Position numbers and translations under genes: made by a program. Below the pieces are notes generated by a model, which was given only the letters and a program-made list of their open reading frames with translations, was not told where the DNA came from and made no database searches. Positions 20,076 to 27,856 of a DNA stretch of 52,751 nt are shown here, piece by piece (within the stretch, counting starts at the first letter, position 1; every line of letters begins with the position of its first letter). The DNA is from Bacillus subtilis subsp. subtilis (lineage in GTDB: Bacteria; Pseudomonadota; Gammaproteobacteria; Xanthomonadales; Xanthomonadaceae): positions 1 to 52,751 of the forward strand of contig JAHREJ010000031.1 in assembly GCA_021733645.1 (NCBI GenBank), given 5' to 3'.

Positions 20076-20960
20076 TCAGGGCGGTGACATCCCGCGGCCG
20101 GCGCCCTCCAGTGCGCCCAGCAACCAGGTGCAGAAGCTCGCCAACAGGGGATCATCCTCGCTGTGGCGATGCACCAGCCAGCTCCAGCGCGGACCCTGCA
20201 CGCGCTGCGCCACCAGCGGTTGCAGGCCGCCCTGCGCGCAGGCGCGTGCGGCCAGCAGTTCGCTGACCAGCCCGATCCCCACGCCCTGCGCGGCTGCGTC
20301 CAGCAGTTGCCCCGGGTCGGAGAAATTGAGGCCGTGCCGTTGCTGGCCCACGTCGCTGCCGCCTAGTGCCTGCCACTGGCTCCAGTCCATGTCGCGCTCG
20401 CCGTGCAGGGTGGTGCGCGCGGTGGCCGGCTGCTTCAGCAGGTCCGGATGACAGGCTGGGTACAAGCGATCCTGCAGGAGCACGCGGTGCGCGCACGCGG
20501 CCTGCGGGTCGAGATCGTCACGCACGGCGATGTCGATGGTCTGGCTGTCCATGTCCGGCACCGCCTCGCTGGTCAGCAGCCACAGATCGGCCTGGGGCTG
20601 CTGGCGCTGGAAGTCGGCCAGGCGCGGCACCAGCCAATGCCGCGCGAAGGCAGGCGTGGTGTTGACGATCAGCTGGTTGGGTTTGCGGTACTGATCCAGC
20701 CGGCGAATACCACTGGAGAGGTTGCGAAGCATGGCCTGGGTAGTGCCGAGCAGATCGGCCCCGGCATCGGTGAGGCTGACGCTGCGCCCCTGGCGGAAGA
20801 ACAAGGGTTGTTCCAGGTAGCTCTCCAGGCCGCGGATCTGCTGGCTGATTGCCGACTGGGTCAGGTGCAGCTCTTCGGCGGCGCGGTGGAAGCTCCCCAA
20901 CCGGGCGGCGGCTTCGAAGCCCCGCAGGGCGTGCAGGGGCGGCCAGTGCTTGAGTGTCAT
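20076..20960 (-). CDS. LysR-family transcriptional regulator (GcvA-like)
   Basis: A 294-residue LysR-type regulator. The winged helix-turn-helix covers about residues 5-65 (LRGFEAAARLGSFHRAAEEL, then HLTQSAISQQI), with an effector-binding domain from about 95 onward. The first part resembles the GcvA/AmpR subgroup. It is divergent from the agmatine-deiminase-family gene, with 144 bases between the two starts. In this arrangement LysR proteins usually regulate the divergent gene, so control of that deiminase is the natural inference. The effector is unknown. Confidence 0.9.
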   Translation of the reverse strand: MTLKHWPPLHALRGFEAAARLGSFHRAAEELHLTQSAISQQIRGLESYLEQPLFFRQGRSVSLTDAGADLLGTTQAMLRNLSSGIRRLDQYRKPNQLIVNTTPAFARHWLVPRLADFQRQQPQADLWLLTSEAVPDMDSQTIDIAVRDDLDPQAACAHRVLLQDRLYPACHPDLLKQPATARTTLHGERDMDWSQWQALGGSDVGQQRHGLNFSDPGQLLDAAAQGVGIGLVSELLAARACAQGGLQPLVAQRVQGPRWSWLVHRHSEDDPLLASFCTWLLGALEGAGRGMSPP

Positions 20961-21104
20961 TGATAAGGTTGGCTAACCAGTTATACGCAGAATCTATCGT
21001 TTGTCGTGGCCGGCAGGCAAGCCTAGGCTTGTCATCACCGGCCGCGGCGCCGGTAAAACTAGATAAGCCCGGCTTCATTCACCCTGTTCGTTCGGAGTTC
21101 CGCC

Positions 21105-22229
21105 ATGTCTTCCCGCCGCGATTTCCTCAAGCACCTGGGCCTGGCCACCAGCGTGGGCGGCATCGCCACGCTGGGGCTGGCCGGGCCGACCCGTTCGGCC
21201 GCGGCCGCGGTGCCGCGCGGCTGGCAGATGCCCGACGAGCACGGTCGCCAGGCGCGGGTGATCGTGGCCTTCGCCGCCAGCCCGCGGGTGTGGGGCGACA
21301 GCGCCGCGGCGGTCAACGATTGCATCGGCAGCCTGGCGCGGACCTTCGCCCGCTACCAGCCGGTTACCGTGTTGTGCCGCCCCGAACAGCTGCCACTGGC
21401 GCGCAGCCGTTGTGGCACGCAGGGCGTTCTCTATTTGCCGATGCCGCTGGACGATGTGTGGGTGCGCGACTACGGCGGCTGTTTCGTGGTGGACCGCGCC
21501 GGTGGGTTGGGCCTGGTCGATTTCAACTTCAACGGTTGGGGCAACAAGCAGAACGCCGGCAACGACACCCTGGTGGCCCAGGTGCTGGCCGAGGAAATGG
21601 GTGCAGACCTGATCGGCAGCACGCTGGTAGGCGAGGGTGGCGGCATCGAGGTGGATGGCCACGGCACGGCCATCCTCACCGAAAGCTGCTGGGTCAACCG
21701 CAACCGCAACCCGGGCATGAACCGCCTGCAGGTCGAAGCCGAGCTGAAGATGCGCCTCGGCCTGCGCAAGGTGATCTGGCTGCCGGGCATCAGGGGCCAG
21801 GACATCACCGACGCGCACGTGGATTTCTACGCGCGCTTCGTCCGCCCCGGGGTGGTGGTGGCCAACCTGGACAACGATCCGGAATCGTACGACTACGAGG
21901 TCACCCGCCAACACCTGGCCATCCTCAAGCGCGCCACCGATGCCGACGGCCGCGCGCTGCAGGTACACACCCTGCCGCCGCCGCGCGGTGGCCGCCGCAA
22001 TGTGCACACCGGCAACAACCCGGACCTGGCACGGGGCTACCTCAATTACCTGCCCATCAACGGGGCCGTGATCGCGCCAGAGTTCGGCGATGCCGCCGCC
22101 GATGCGTACTGCCGCACCCTGCTCACCCAGCTCTATCCGGGGCGGGTGATCGAGATGCTGGACATCGACCCGATTGCCGGCGGCGGGGGCGGCATCCACT
22201 GCGTGACCAAGAACATGCCGCAGGTGTGA
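21105..22229 (+). CDS. Tat-exported agmatine deiminase / peptidylarginine deiminase family enzyme
   Basis: A 374-residue amidinotransferase-fold protein. The N terminus SSRRDFLKHLGLATSVGG is a twin-arginine signal, with cleavage after about residue 33 (TRSAAAA). Conserved elements of agmatine deiminase follow: PLDDVWVRDYGGCFVV, FNGWGNKQNAGND, EGGGIEVDGHGTAILTESCW, then NRNRNPG, and the nucleophile cysteine C366 in GGGGIHCVTKNMP. It would hydrolyse agmatine to N-carbamoylputrescine and ammonia, but the export signal points to a periplasmic substrate. No downstream polyamine gene (aguB) is adjacent. A LysR regulator is divergent. Confidence 0.88.
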   Translation: MSSRRDFLKHLGLATSVGGIATLGLAGPTRSAAAAVPRGWQMPDEHGRQARVIVAFAASPRVWGDSAAAVNDCIGSLARTFARYQPVTVLCRPEQLPLARSRCGTQGVLYLPMPLDDVWVRDYGGCFVVDRAGGLGLVDFNFNGWGNKQNAGNDTLVAQVLAEEMGADLIGSTLVGEGGGIEVDGHGTAILTESCWVNRNRNPGMNRLQVEAELKMRLGLRKVIWLPGIRGQDITDAHVDFYARFVRPGVVVANLDNDPESYDYEVTRQHLAILKRATDADGRALQVHTLPPPRGGRRNVHTGNNPDLARGYLNYLPINGAVIAPEFGDAAADAYCRTLLTQLYPGRVIEMLDIDPIAGGGGGIHCVTKNMPQV

Positions 22230-22260
22230 CAATGCAGGCGGCCAACCTGGAGGGCGACCG

Positions 22261-22517
22261 ATGCAGCAAGGCAAAGTGGTGGTGTTCGATTTCGACCTGA
22301 CCCTGACCCTGACCCGTTGGGAGACCGCACGCCGCTTCTTCAAGGGCCTGCTGCGCCGCCAGCCAGCGCGGCTGGCGCTGTTGCTGCTGGCACTGCCGAC
22401 CTGCCGCTCCTGCGCAACAGCGAACGCTGGTGTCTGATCAGCCCCGAAGCGACGTGCCTGCGGCGGGTGGAAGCCGCGCTGGCGGTACGGGCCGACGTGC
22501 TGGCCTGGCGCGCCTGA
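22261..22517 (+). pseudogene. HAD-superfamily hydrolase gene broken by an internal deletion
   Basis: The start MQQGKVVVFDFDLTLTLTRW carries HAD motif I (D-x-D-x-T). After about 47 codons the frame enters CRSCATANAGV and stops at 22438. In another frame, the following sequence reads LPLLRNSERWCLISPEATCL then RRVEAALAVRADVLAWRA and stops at 22517, as the tail of such a protein might. Intact HAD-IB (SerB-like) proteins have about 200 residues, so some 120 codons with motifs II to IV are missing and the join is out of frame. The motif I region contains CTGACC three times in tandem. The gene lies between the deiminase and the GDSL lipoprotein. Confidence 0.75.
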
Positions 22518-22536
22518 CCCCAACCGGAGCACCTGC

Positions 22537-23310
22537 ATGCGACGCGTCATCCCCAATCTAACCTTGGCTACGGTGTTCGGTCTGGGTGCCTGCGCGGCGG
22601 ATGCGCCGGCCACTTCCCCGTTGCCCACGTCCGCGCCGGCGTTGCCCGAAGACCCGGTGCGCTCCATGCAGCAGCGCCTGCTCGACTGGCCGCAGTTGCA
22701 GCGCTATCGCGATGAAAATGCCGCGCTGGCCGCACCGCTGCGAGGGCAGAAGCGCGTGGTGTTCTTTGGCGATTCGATCACCGAAGGCTGGGGCCCCAGC
22801 GGCAGCGCCACGTTCTTTGCCGGCAAGGGCTACCTCAATCGCGGTATCAGCGGACAGACCACCGCGCAGATGCTGCTGCGCTTTGGCCAGGACGTGATCG
22901 CGCTGCAGCCGGCCGTGGTGGTGATTCTGGCCGGCACCAACGACATCGCCGGCAATACCGGTCCGGCCAGCCAGGCCATGATCGAAGACAACCTGCATGC
23001 GATGGTGGAGCGGGCCAACGCGCACGGCATCGCCGTGGTGCTGTGCTCGGTGTTGCCGGTCAGCGACTACCCGTGGCAGCGCGGCGTGCAGCCGGCGCCG
23101 AAAGTACGCGCGTTGAATGCGGCGTTGGAGCGCTACGCCAGCGTGCACAACGTGGTCTATCTGGATTACTACACGCCGCTGGCCAACCGCGACGGTGGCC
23201 TGGACACGGCGCTGGCCGCCGACGGCGTGCACCCCACGGCAGCCGGTTATGCGCGGATGACGCCGCTGGCCGAGGCGGCGATCACCCAGGCGCTGTCGCA
23301 ACCGCGCTGA
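22537..23310 (+). CDS. SGNH/GDSL-family esterase lipoprotein
   Basis: A 257-residue hydrolase with a lipoprotein signal (VFGLGAC lipobox, C19). The SGNH blocks are visible: GDSITEGW with the nucleophile serine (block I), the block II glycine in NRGISGQT, AGTND (block III) and DGVHPTAAGY with the catalytic Asp and His (block V). It probably removes acyl or acetyl groups from lipids or polysaccharides at the envelope. The AACCGGAGC upstream gives a reasonable ribosome site for the ATG at 22537. It is convergent with the thioesterase gene. Confidence 0.88.
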   Translation: MRRVIPNLTLATVFGLGACAADAPATSPLPTSAPALPEDPVRSMQQRLLDWPQLQRYRDENAALAAPLRGQKRVVFFGDSITEGWGPSGSATFFAGKGYLNRGISGQTTAQMLLRFGQDVIALQPAVVVILAGTNDIAGNTGPASQAMIEDNLHAMVERANAHGIAVVLCSVLPVSDYPWQRGVQPAPKVRALNAALERYASVHNVVYLDYYTPLANRDGGLDTALAADGVHPTAAGYARMTPLAEAAITQALSQPR

Positions 23311-23319
23311 ACGGTGTGC

Positions 23320-23862
23320 TCAGGCGTCGTCCAGCTTCAGCGCGGCGTCGGCGGCCAGAAGCGCCTCGGCGGCCTTGCTCAAGGGCGGTGAGGGCGCATC
23401 GTCGGCTCCGATGGACTGCATCATGCGCGCCATGTCCACGAAGCGACGCTGGCGGCGATCGTAGATGCCGGTGACCAGCAGCGCACGGGTGGCGATTTTC
23501 TCTTCGCCCAGCAGCACACGCTGCTCCATGATCACCCGCGTCCCGACCCAGCCCACCAGCCGCGTTTCCAGCGTGAAGCGCTGGAAGGGCTTCAATTCGC
23601 GACGGAACTGGATGGTGCCGGCGCCGACGATCGGCGCCCATTTTTCGCGCAGCGCCACCCGGCCCAGCCCCATGCGCAGGATCAGGTCCAGCCGGCCCAG
23701 GTCGAAGATGTTCCAGTAGCGCCCGTTGGTCATGTGCAGGTTGCTGTCCAGATCGTTGGGCCACACCCGGAACGGCAGCCGCGACACCCCGAACGGGGCG
23801 GCGAGGCGGGGCCGGAAGAAGCTGCAGAGCAGCAGATGAAGCAGGCGGAACCAGAGATTCAT
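23320..23862 (-). CDS. Acyl-CoA thioesterase-like hotdog-fold protein
   Basis: A 180-residue protein with a hydrophobic N terminus (residues 1-20) and a 4-hydroxybenzoyl-CoA-thioesterase-type hotdog domain. The motif NDLDSNLHMTNGRYWNIFDL resembles the D-x-N-x-H-x-x-N active-site helix. It would hydrolyse fatty acyl-CoA or another acyl thioester. It is divergent from the TetR regulator, with 70 bases between the starts containing repeats that could form an operator, so TetR control is plausible. Confidence 0.82.
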   Translation of the reverse strand: MNLWFRLLHLLLCSFFRPRLAAPFGVSRLPFRVWPNDLDSNLHMTNGRYWNIFDLGRLDLILRMGLGRVALREKWAPIVGAGTIQFRRELKPFQRFTLETRLVGWVGTRVIMEQRVLLGEEKIATRALLVTGIYDRRQRRFVDMARMMQSIGADDAPSPPLSKAAEALLAADAALKLDDA

Positions 23863-23872
23863 GCGGAATATA

Positions 23873-23913
23873 ACGACTGTAATAGATCGAATACGCTAAT
23901 CTATGACGACTGT
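23873..23913. promoter_or_regulatory. Candidate operator between the thioesterase and TetR genes
   Basis: An inverted repeat ATAGAT (23882-23887) and ATCTAT (23899-23904), 11 bases apart, lies within a direct repeat ACGACTGT (23873-23880 and 23906-23913). It is the only AT-rich stretch between the divergent starts. By position it could be the TetR binding site. Confidence 0.5.
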
Positions 23914-23932
23914 CTTAGCAAGGAGCCGCGCC

Positions 23933-24571
23933 ATGAGTCCGCGCACCACCGATGCACCGCAGCGCGTGATCGCGGCGGCGGCGGAAATGCTGGCCCGGGT
24001 GGGCCTCAATGCCACCAGCATCCGCGAGGTGACCAAGGCCGCCGACGCGCCACTGGGCTCCACGTATCACCATTTTCCGGGCGGCAAACAGGAACTGCTG
24101 GCGCGTGCCACCACCCTGGCCGGCGACAAGGTCGATGCGCTGCTGGCCGAGCTGTTGCAGGACGGCGCAGGGCAGGGCCTGCAGCAGTTTCTGCAGCGAT
24201 GGCGTGCGCGCCTGCTGCGCACAGGCTTCGCCGCCGGCTGTCCGGTACTGGCTGCAGCGGTGGAAGAACCGGTGGATGCGGTGGCCAGCCTGGCGCGGGG
24301 TGCAGCGGCGTCTGTCTTTACGCAGTGGGAGCAGCGCCTGGGCAGCGCGCTGGCCGCCGCCGGCCACGCGCCAGCACAGTCCGCCGCGCAGGCGACATTG
24401 ATCATCGCCAGCGTGGAAGGGGCCGTGGCGATGTGCCGGGCGATGCAGGACATCGGCCCGTTCGACCGGGTAGCCGCGCAGTTGCAGGCGCTGGTCGCGC
24501 AGCCAGGGCGCGGCGACGCGGTCGGCGCCCGGCCGGCGCGCAGGTCAGGGAAACGCGCTCCAGCCGGCTGA
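23933..24571 (+). CDS. TetR/AcrR-family transcriptional regulator
   Basis: A 212-residue regulator. The N-terminal helix-turn-helix is at about residues 8-55 (ATSIREVTKAADAPLGSTYH, then HFPGGKQEL). The C-terminal region with ARLLRTGFAAGCPVLAAAVE matches the LmrA/YxaF-type ligand domain. AAGGAG lies seven bases before the ATG at 23933, so this start was preferred to an in-frame ATG at 23903 that lies inside the likely operator. It probably represses the divergent thioesterase gene and itself. It is convergent with the MarC-family gene. Confidence 0.9.
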   Translation: MSPRTTDAPQRVIAAAAEMLARVGLNATSIREVTKAADAPLGSTYHHFPGGKQELLARATTLAGDKVDALLAELLQDGAGQGLQQFLQRWRARLLRTGFAAGCPVLAAAVEEPVDAVASLARGAAASVFTQWEQRLGSALAAAGHAPAQSAAQATLIIASVEGAVAMCRAMQDIGPFDRVAAQLQALVAQPGRGDAVGARPARRSGKRAPAG

Positions 24572-24588
24572 GGAAGGCCGCCGGCGAT

Positions 24589-25266
24589 TCAACGCGCCGG
24601 CAGCGCCGACAGCAGGTCAGACAAGCCCAGCCAGCCGATCTGCACGCCGATGCACAGGATCACAAACGCCAGCAGGCGCACCACCACCTGCGTGCCGGTG
24701 CGCCCCAACAGCGATTGCAGGCGGCACGCATAGCGCATGCACAGGTAAATCAACACACACAGTGCCAGCAGCGCGCTGGCGGCTGCCGCCAGGTGCACCG
24801 CGGCCGGCCCTTCGGCCGGCGACGTGGTGCCCACCGCGATGGCCACCGCGATCGAACCTGGGCCCACCGTCAGTGGCAGCGTGAACGGATAGAACAACTG
24901 CGAAGTCACCGATGCGTCCACATCGTCCCGGGCTTCTTCCTGCGCCGCGCCGGCCAATGAGCCTTGCTCGCTGTGCGCCGGTGCCTGCAGCAGGCGCCAC
25001 CCGGTGGCGGCGATGACCAGCCCGCCGGCCAGCCGCAGTACCGCGATCGAGATGCCGAAGAAGGACAGCACGTAGGCACCGATGGCGATCGAGGCGGCCA
25101 GCATCACCAGGCTGTTGAGCGCCACCGCACGCGCTACCCGGCTGCGCTGGGCGGGGCTGGCGTCGGGCAGGATGCCCAGCACCATCAGCGCGGCGCCCGG
25201 CGGATTGATCACTGGCAGCAGGCTGGTGAAGATCACCAGGAAGGTGTGGCTGAAGTCATTCCACAT
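24589..25266 (-). CDS. MarC-family integral membrane protein
   Basis: A 225-residue protein with about six membrane segments in the MarC/UPF0056 pattern. It starts MWNDFSHTFLVIFTSLLPVI and continues NPPGAALMV, with the family motifs LPLTVGPGSIA and LRLAGGLVIAATGW. The function is not established; the historical link to multiple antibiotic resistance in E. coli was withdrawn. The ATG at 25266 gives the conserved N terminus, and upstream open frame was rejected. Confidence 0.88.
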   Translation of the reverse strand: MWNDFSHTFLVIFTSLLPVINPPGAALMVLGILPDASPAQRSRVARAVALNSLVMLAASIAIGAYVLSFFGISIAVLRLAGGLVIAATGWRLLQAPAHSEQGSLAGAAQEEARDDVDASVTSQLFYPFTLPLTVGPGSIAVAIAVGTTSPAEGPAAVHLAAAASALLALCVLIYLCMRYACRLQSLLGRTGTQVVVRLLAFVILCIGVQIGWLGLSDLLSALPAR

Positions 25267-25440
25267 GGCAGGCTGAAGCGGCGCCAGGGCGCGGGTGGGG
25301 AAGGCGGCACCACGATGACGCCGCGGCCGTGAAGGGCGCTTGATCCCGGCCAAGCCCGTGCACGGCATGCCCGGACCGCGGAAGGCGCGCGCGCAATGCG
25401 CCTGCGCTTGCCGGGGCGGGCGTGGCCTGGATGAGCGCGG

Positions 25441-25725
25441 TTACGGGCGTCCGTTGTTGTTGGCTGCGTTGGCCGCCTGGCGCAGTTCCTGGTCAGCCTG
25501 GATCAACAGTTGGCGTGCACGCTCGGCGTGGCCACCCAGATGCGAGTCGTTGTCCTGCTGTGCCATGCCCACCCATTGGTAGGCCTGCACGATATGCACC
25601 TGCGCGTTGCGCAGGTTGCCGTGGCGCTCCCCGATGTTCACGGTCGGCGCCTGCGCCTGGGCAATGCCGGCAAGGATGAACGCGCCGATCAAGGCGAACG
25701 GGGCAAGGCGGGAGATGCGGTTCAT
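25441..25725 (-). CDS. Small periplasmic protein of unknown function, probably FNR-controlled
   Basis: A 94-residue protein with a clear signal peptide (MNRISRLAPFALIGAFILAG, cleaved near IAQAQA). The mature part is about 70 residues, rich in Gln, Asn, His and Ala (HGNLRNAQVHIVQAYQWVGM, HLGGHAERARQLLIQADQEL), probably two or three helices. I do not recognise the family. A near-perfect FNR box is centred 96 bases before its start, at the expected position for a class II activated promoter. It is divergent from the FNR-type regulator gene. Confidence 0.72.
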   Translation of the reverse strand: MNRISRLAPFALIGAFILAGIAQAQAPTVNIGERHGNLRNAQVHIVQAYQWVGMAQQDNDSHLGGHAERARQLLIQADQELRQAANAANNNGRP

Positions 25726-25786
25726 TGCAGCGGCTCCGAAGCGAAAGGGGGGGGCCGCAATGCGCAGCAACGGCGGCCGCAGCAGC

Positions 25787-25828
25787 AGCGTAAGGCGACA
25801 GCCGCCGCGGTCTCTTGACCTGGGTCAA
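25787..25828 (-). promoter_or_regulatory. FNR box and candidate FNR-dependent promoter
   Basis: TTGACCTGGGTCAA (25815-25828) is a symmetric FNR/ANR box (TTGAT-N4-ATCAA type) with one extra matching base pair on each side. On the minus strand, TACGCT (25787-25792) could be the -10, giving a start near 25780 and placing the box centre at about -41.5, the class II activation position. The gene served would be the small periplasmic protein. Confidence 0.65.
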
Positions 25829-25899
25829 GTGCAACGCGATGTGGGCCGGCTCCAGGTGCACGCCGCAGCAGGGCTCCAGCGCCGCATGGAATGCACTGA

Positions 25900-25917
25900 A
25901 CCAGTAGAAATACTGGT
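25900..25917. promoter_or_regulatory. Perfect 18-base dyad upstream of the fnr-type gene
   Basis: ACCAGTA and TACTGGT, perfect seven-base arms around GAAA. It lies just before a candidate promoter, TTGTAT (25928-25933) and TACACT (25950-25955) 16 bases apart, that could transcribe the regulator with a leader of about 200 bases. It may be an operator or a small hairpin. Apart from this, the FNR box and the candidate promoter, the 25726-26162 stretch shows nothing I recognise. Confidence 0.45.
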
Positions 25918-26162
25918 GCCTTACGTCTTGTATGGCCGGCTGCCACCCCTACACTGGAACCGTGCGCTACCTGCTGGATGTTCAACAAGGCGGCGTACGC
26001 ATGGCCTGCAGCGGCGGAGCCCGCACAGCCCCGGCAGGCACCGGCAAGGCGAATGCCGTCGTGCCTTTTCGTGTGGATCGGCTGGGGCAAGGCGGCAGGG
26101 ATTCCAGACCTGCCAGACGTGCCTGTGTATCAGGCGACGCACCACGCAGGAGAGCCACCCGC

Positions 26163-26924
26163 ATGGTTACCCCCTTTGGCCTGCCTCCGGCGCGCGGCCG
26201 GGAGTGCTGTTCCTGCCCGCTGGGCCCGGGCTGCTTCCCAGGCTCGCTGGAGGCGGTCAACCTGCGTGAGCTGGAAGGGCTCATCGAACACACCGCCCCT
26301 GCGTACGCCGGCAGCTTCCTGTTCCGCCAGGGCGATCGTTTCGAGCACATCGCAGTGATCCGGCTAGGCACGGTCAAGACGTATGCCATCGACCGCGAAG
26401 GTCGCGAACAGACCACCGGCTTCCACATGCCGGGGGACTTCATCGGCCTGAGCGCCATCGACGACGGGCGTCATCCCTGCAACGCCGTGGCGTTGGATAC
26501 GGTGACCCTGTGCAGGCTGCCGTTCCGGGCCACCGCCGACCTGGCCGCGCGCATGCCGATGCTGCAGGCCAAGCTGTTCCGCCTGATGAGCCGCGATATC
26601 GCGCGCGCCACCCGGTTGTCGTGCAACAACGCGGCCGACGAGCGCCTGGCCGCGTTCCTGATCGGCATGGCCGATCGCATGGCCGCACAGGGCTATTCCT
26701 CACGTCGCTGGCAGCTGACCATGTCACGCATGGATATCGCCAACTACCTGCGACTGGCCCCGGAAACCCTGAGCCGGCTGTTGCGCCGCTTCCAGGCCGA
26801 AGGCCTGGTCAGCGTGGACGGGCGTGAGGTGGAGGTGCGCGGGCGCGAACGCCTGCAGGCGTTGGCGGCGCTCGAGCCGGCGCGCGTGGCGTGTGCCGAT
26901 CAGGCCCGCAGCGAAGCCGCATAG
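26163..26924 (+). CDS. fnr: FNR-type oxygen-sensing transcriptional regulator (Crp/Fnr family)
   Basis: A 253-residue Crp/Fnr regulator. The N-terminal cysteines C15, C18 and C24 have the C-x2-C-x5-C spacing of E. coli FNR, and C106 (RHPCNAV) matches the fourth cluster ligand, so it should bind an oxygen-labile 4Fe-4S cluster. A cyclic-nucleotide-type beta-roll (about 40-140), a dimer helix and a winged helix follow. The recognition helix PETLSRLLRRF keeps the E-x2-S-R that reads TTGAT half-sites. The ATG at 26163 follows AGGAG at slightly long spacing; the open frame extends upstream without conserved features. It probably controls the anaerobic or microaerobic switch. An FNR box lies 335 bases upstream. 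Confidence 0.9.
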   Translation: MVTPFGLPPARGRECCSCPLGPGCFPGSLEAVNLRELEGLIEHTAPAYAGSFLFRQGDRFEHIAVIRLGTVKTYAIDREGREQTTGFHMPGDFIGLSAIDDGRHPCNAVALDTVTLCRLPFRATADLAARMPMLQAKLFRLMSRDIARATRLSCNNAADERLAAFLIGMADRMAAQGYSSRRWQLTMSRMDIANYLRLAPETLSRLLRRFQAEGLVSVDGREVEVRGRERLQALAALEPARVACADQARSEAA

Positions 26925-27233
26925 CGGCCGGTGACGTGGCTGGCGGTCAGCAGCGCGGGCACCGTGGCCACCGCCCCGGCCAGCACCAGCAGCGCCGCCG
27001 TCCACATCCCCGGCACCAGGTGGCGATGGCGGCGGCGGATGAAACGGGGCGACAATCCCCCTGTCGGCTCGGTATCGGGCCGGCGCGTAGACGGCCAACG
27101 TGCCAAACAGCAGCAGCGACAGCACCTCGATCAGGCCGCCGTGTCGGCGCGGCCCGGTCCAGTCGCGCAGGCACAATGCCAACGCGGCCAGGGCCGCCGC
27201 CGAGAGCCCGGCGGCGCGCCGCGCCTGGGCCTA
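26900..27233 (-). pseudogene. Possible small membrane protein gene with a frameshift
   Basis: On the minus strand, one frame reads AGLSAAALAALALCLRDWTG, then PRRHGGLIEVLSLLLFGTLA and VYAPARYR (one or two membrane segments). A second frame continues with PRFIRRRHRHLVPGMWTAAL and LVLAGAVATVPALLTASHVT to a stop at 26900. Neither frame alone gives a plausible start and complete protein. The switch would fall near the GGGGG run at about 27058. It could be one broken gene or two coincidental hydrophobic frames in GC-rich DNA. It overlaps the 3' end of the fnr-type gene, convergent. Confidence 0.35.
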
Positions 27234-27237
27234 CAAT
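27232..27237 (+). promoter_or_regulatory. Candidate -10 element of the VOC-family gene
   Basis: TACAAT lies 37 bases before the VOC-family ATG. No convincing -35 is seen. Confidence 0.3.
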
Positions 27238-27273
27238 GCGCGGCATTCCACATTCCACGGCAAGGACGTCCGC

Positions 27274-27654
27274 ATGTTGCATCACCTGTCCCTTGGGGTC
27301 CGCGACCTGGCCGCGGCCGGCGCGTTCTACGACGCCGCGCTCGGCGCGCTGGGTTATCGCCGTGTCTTCGACGATGACACCGCGATCGGCTACGGGCTGG
27401 TCGATGACCAGGACATGCTGTGCCTCAAGCTGCGCGAGGATGCCGCCGCGCCCGGGCCCGGCTTCCACCTGGCCTTCAGTGCCGCCACGCGGGAGGCGGT
27501 GCACGACTTCCATCGCGCCGCGCTGCAGACCGGTGGGCAGGACAACGGCGCGGCCGGCCTGCGCCTGGACTACGGCGATCACTACTACGCTGCCTTCGTG
27601 ATCGACCCGGATGGCCATCGCCTGGAGGCCGTGACCAAACAGGTGCAGGCATGA
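27274..27654 (+). CDS. VOC-superfamily (glyoxalase/bleomycin-resistance/dioxygenase fold) protein
   Basis: A 126-residue vicinal-oxygen-chelate protein. It begins MLHHLSLGVRDLAAAGAFYD with the first metal-ligand histidine region, continues FHLAFSAATREAVHDFHRAA, and ends YYAAFVIDPDGHRLEAVTK with the usual D-P-D-G-H-x-x-E signature. It could be a lyase or isomerase of the glyoxalase type; the substrate cannot be told. AAGGACG precedes the ATG. Confidence 0.85.
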   Translation: MLHHLSLGVRDLAAAGAFYDAALGALGYRRVFDDDTAIGYGLVDDQDMLCLKLREDAAAPGPGFHLAFSAATREAVHDFHRAALQTGGQDNGAAGLRLDYGDHYYAAFVIDPDGHRLEAVTKQVQA

Positions 27655-27856
27655 ACCGGCCGGTGGTGTGGACGTCCACGCCGCTGCGGCCACTGCGCGG
27701 CGACAGTGAAATGGCCCATGCCCGCCGGCAGCTGCAATGGCGTGGCTGGCCGCGACTGCCGGTGGGGGCGCTCTGGGCGGCCCCTGGCCGGGTTGTGCGG
27801 GAGACAAGGCGGCACGCCACCTCCCTGGCCGACGTCGTGCAGACGCTGCGAGGGAC

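Noticed and set aside
22298..22317. CTGACC triplication in the HAD remnant as a phase-variation repeat
   Set aside because: A six-base unit does not change frame, only three copies are present, and the gene is already broken downstream.
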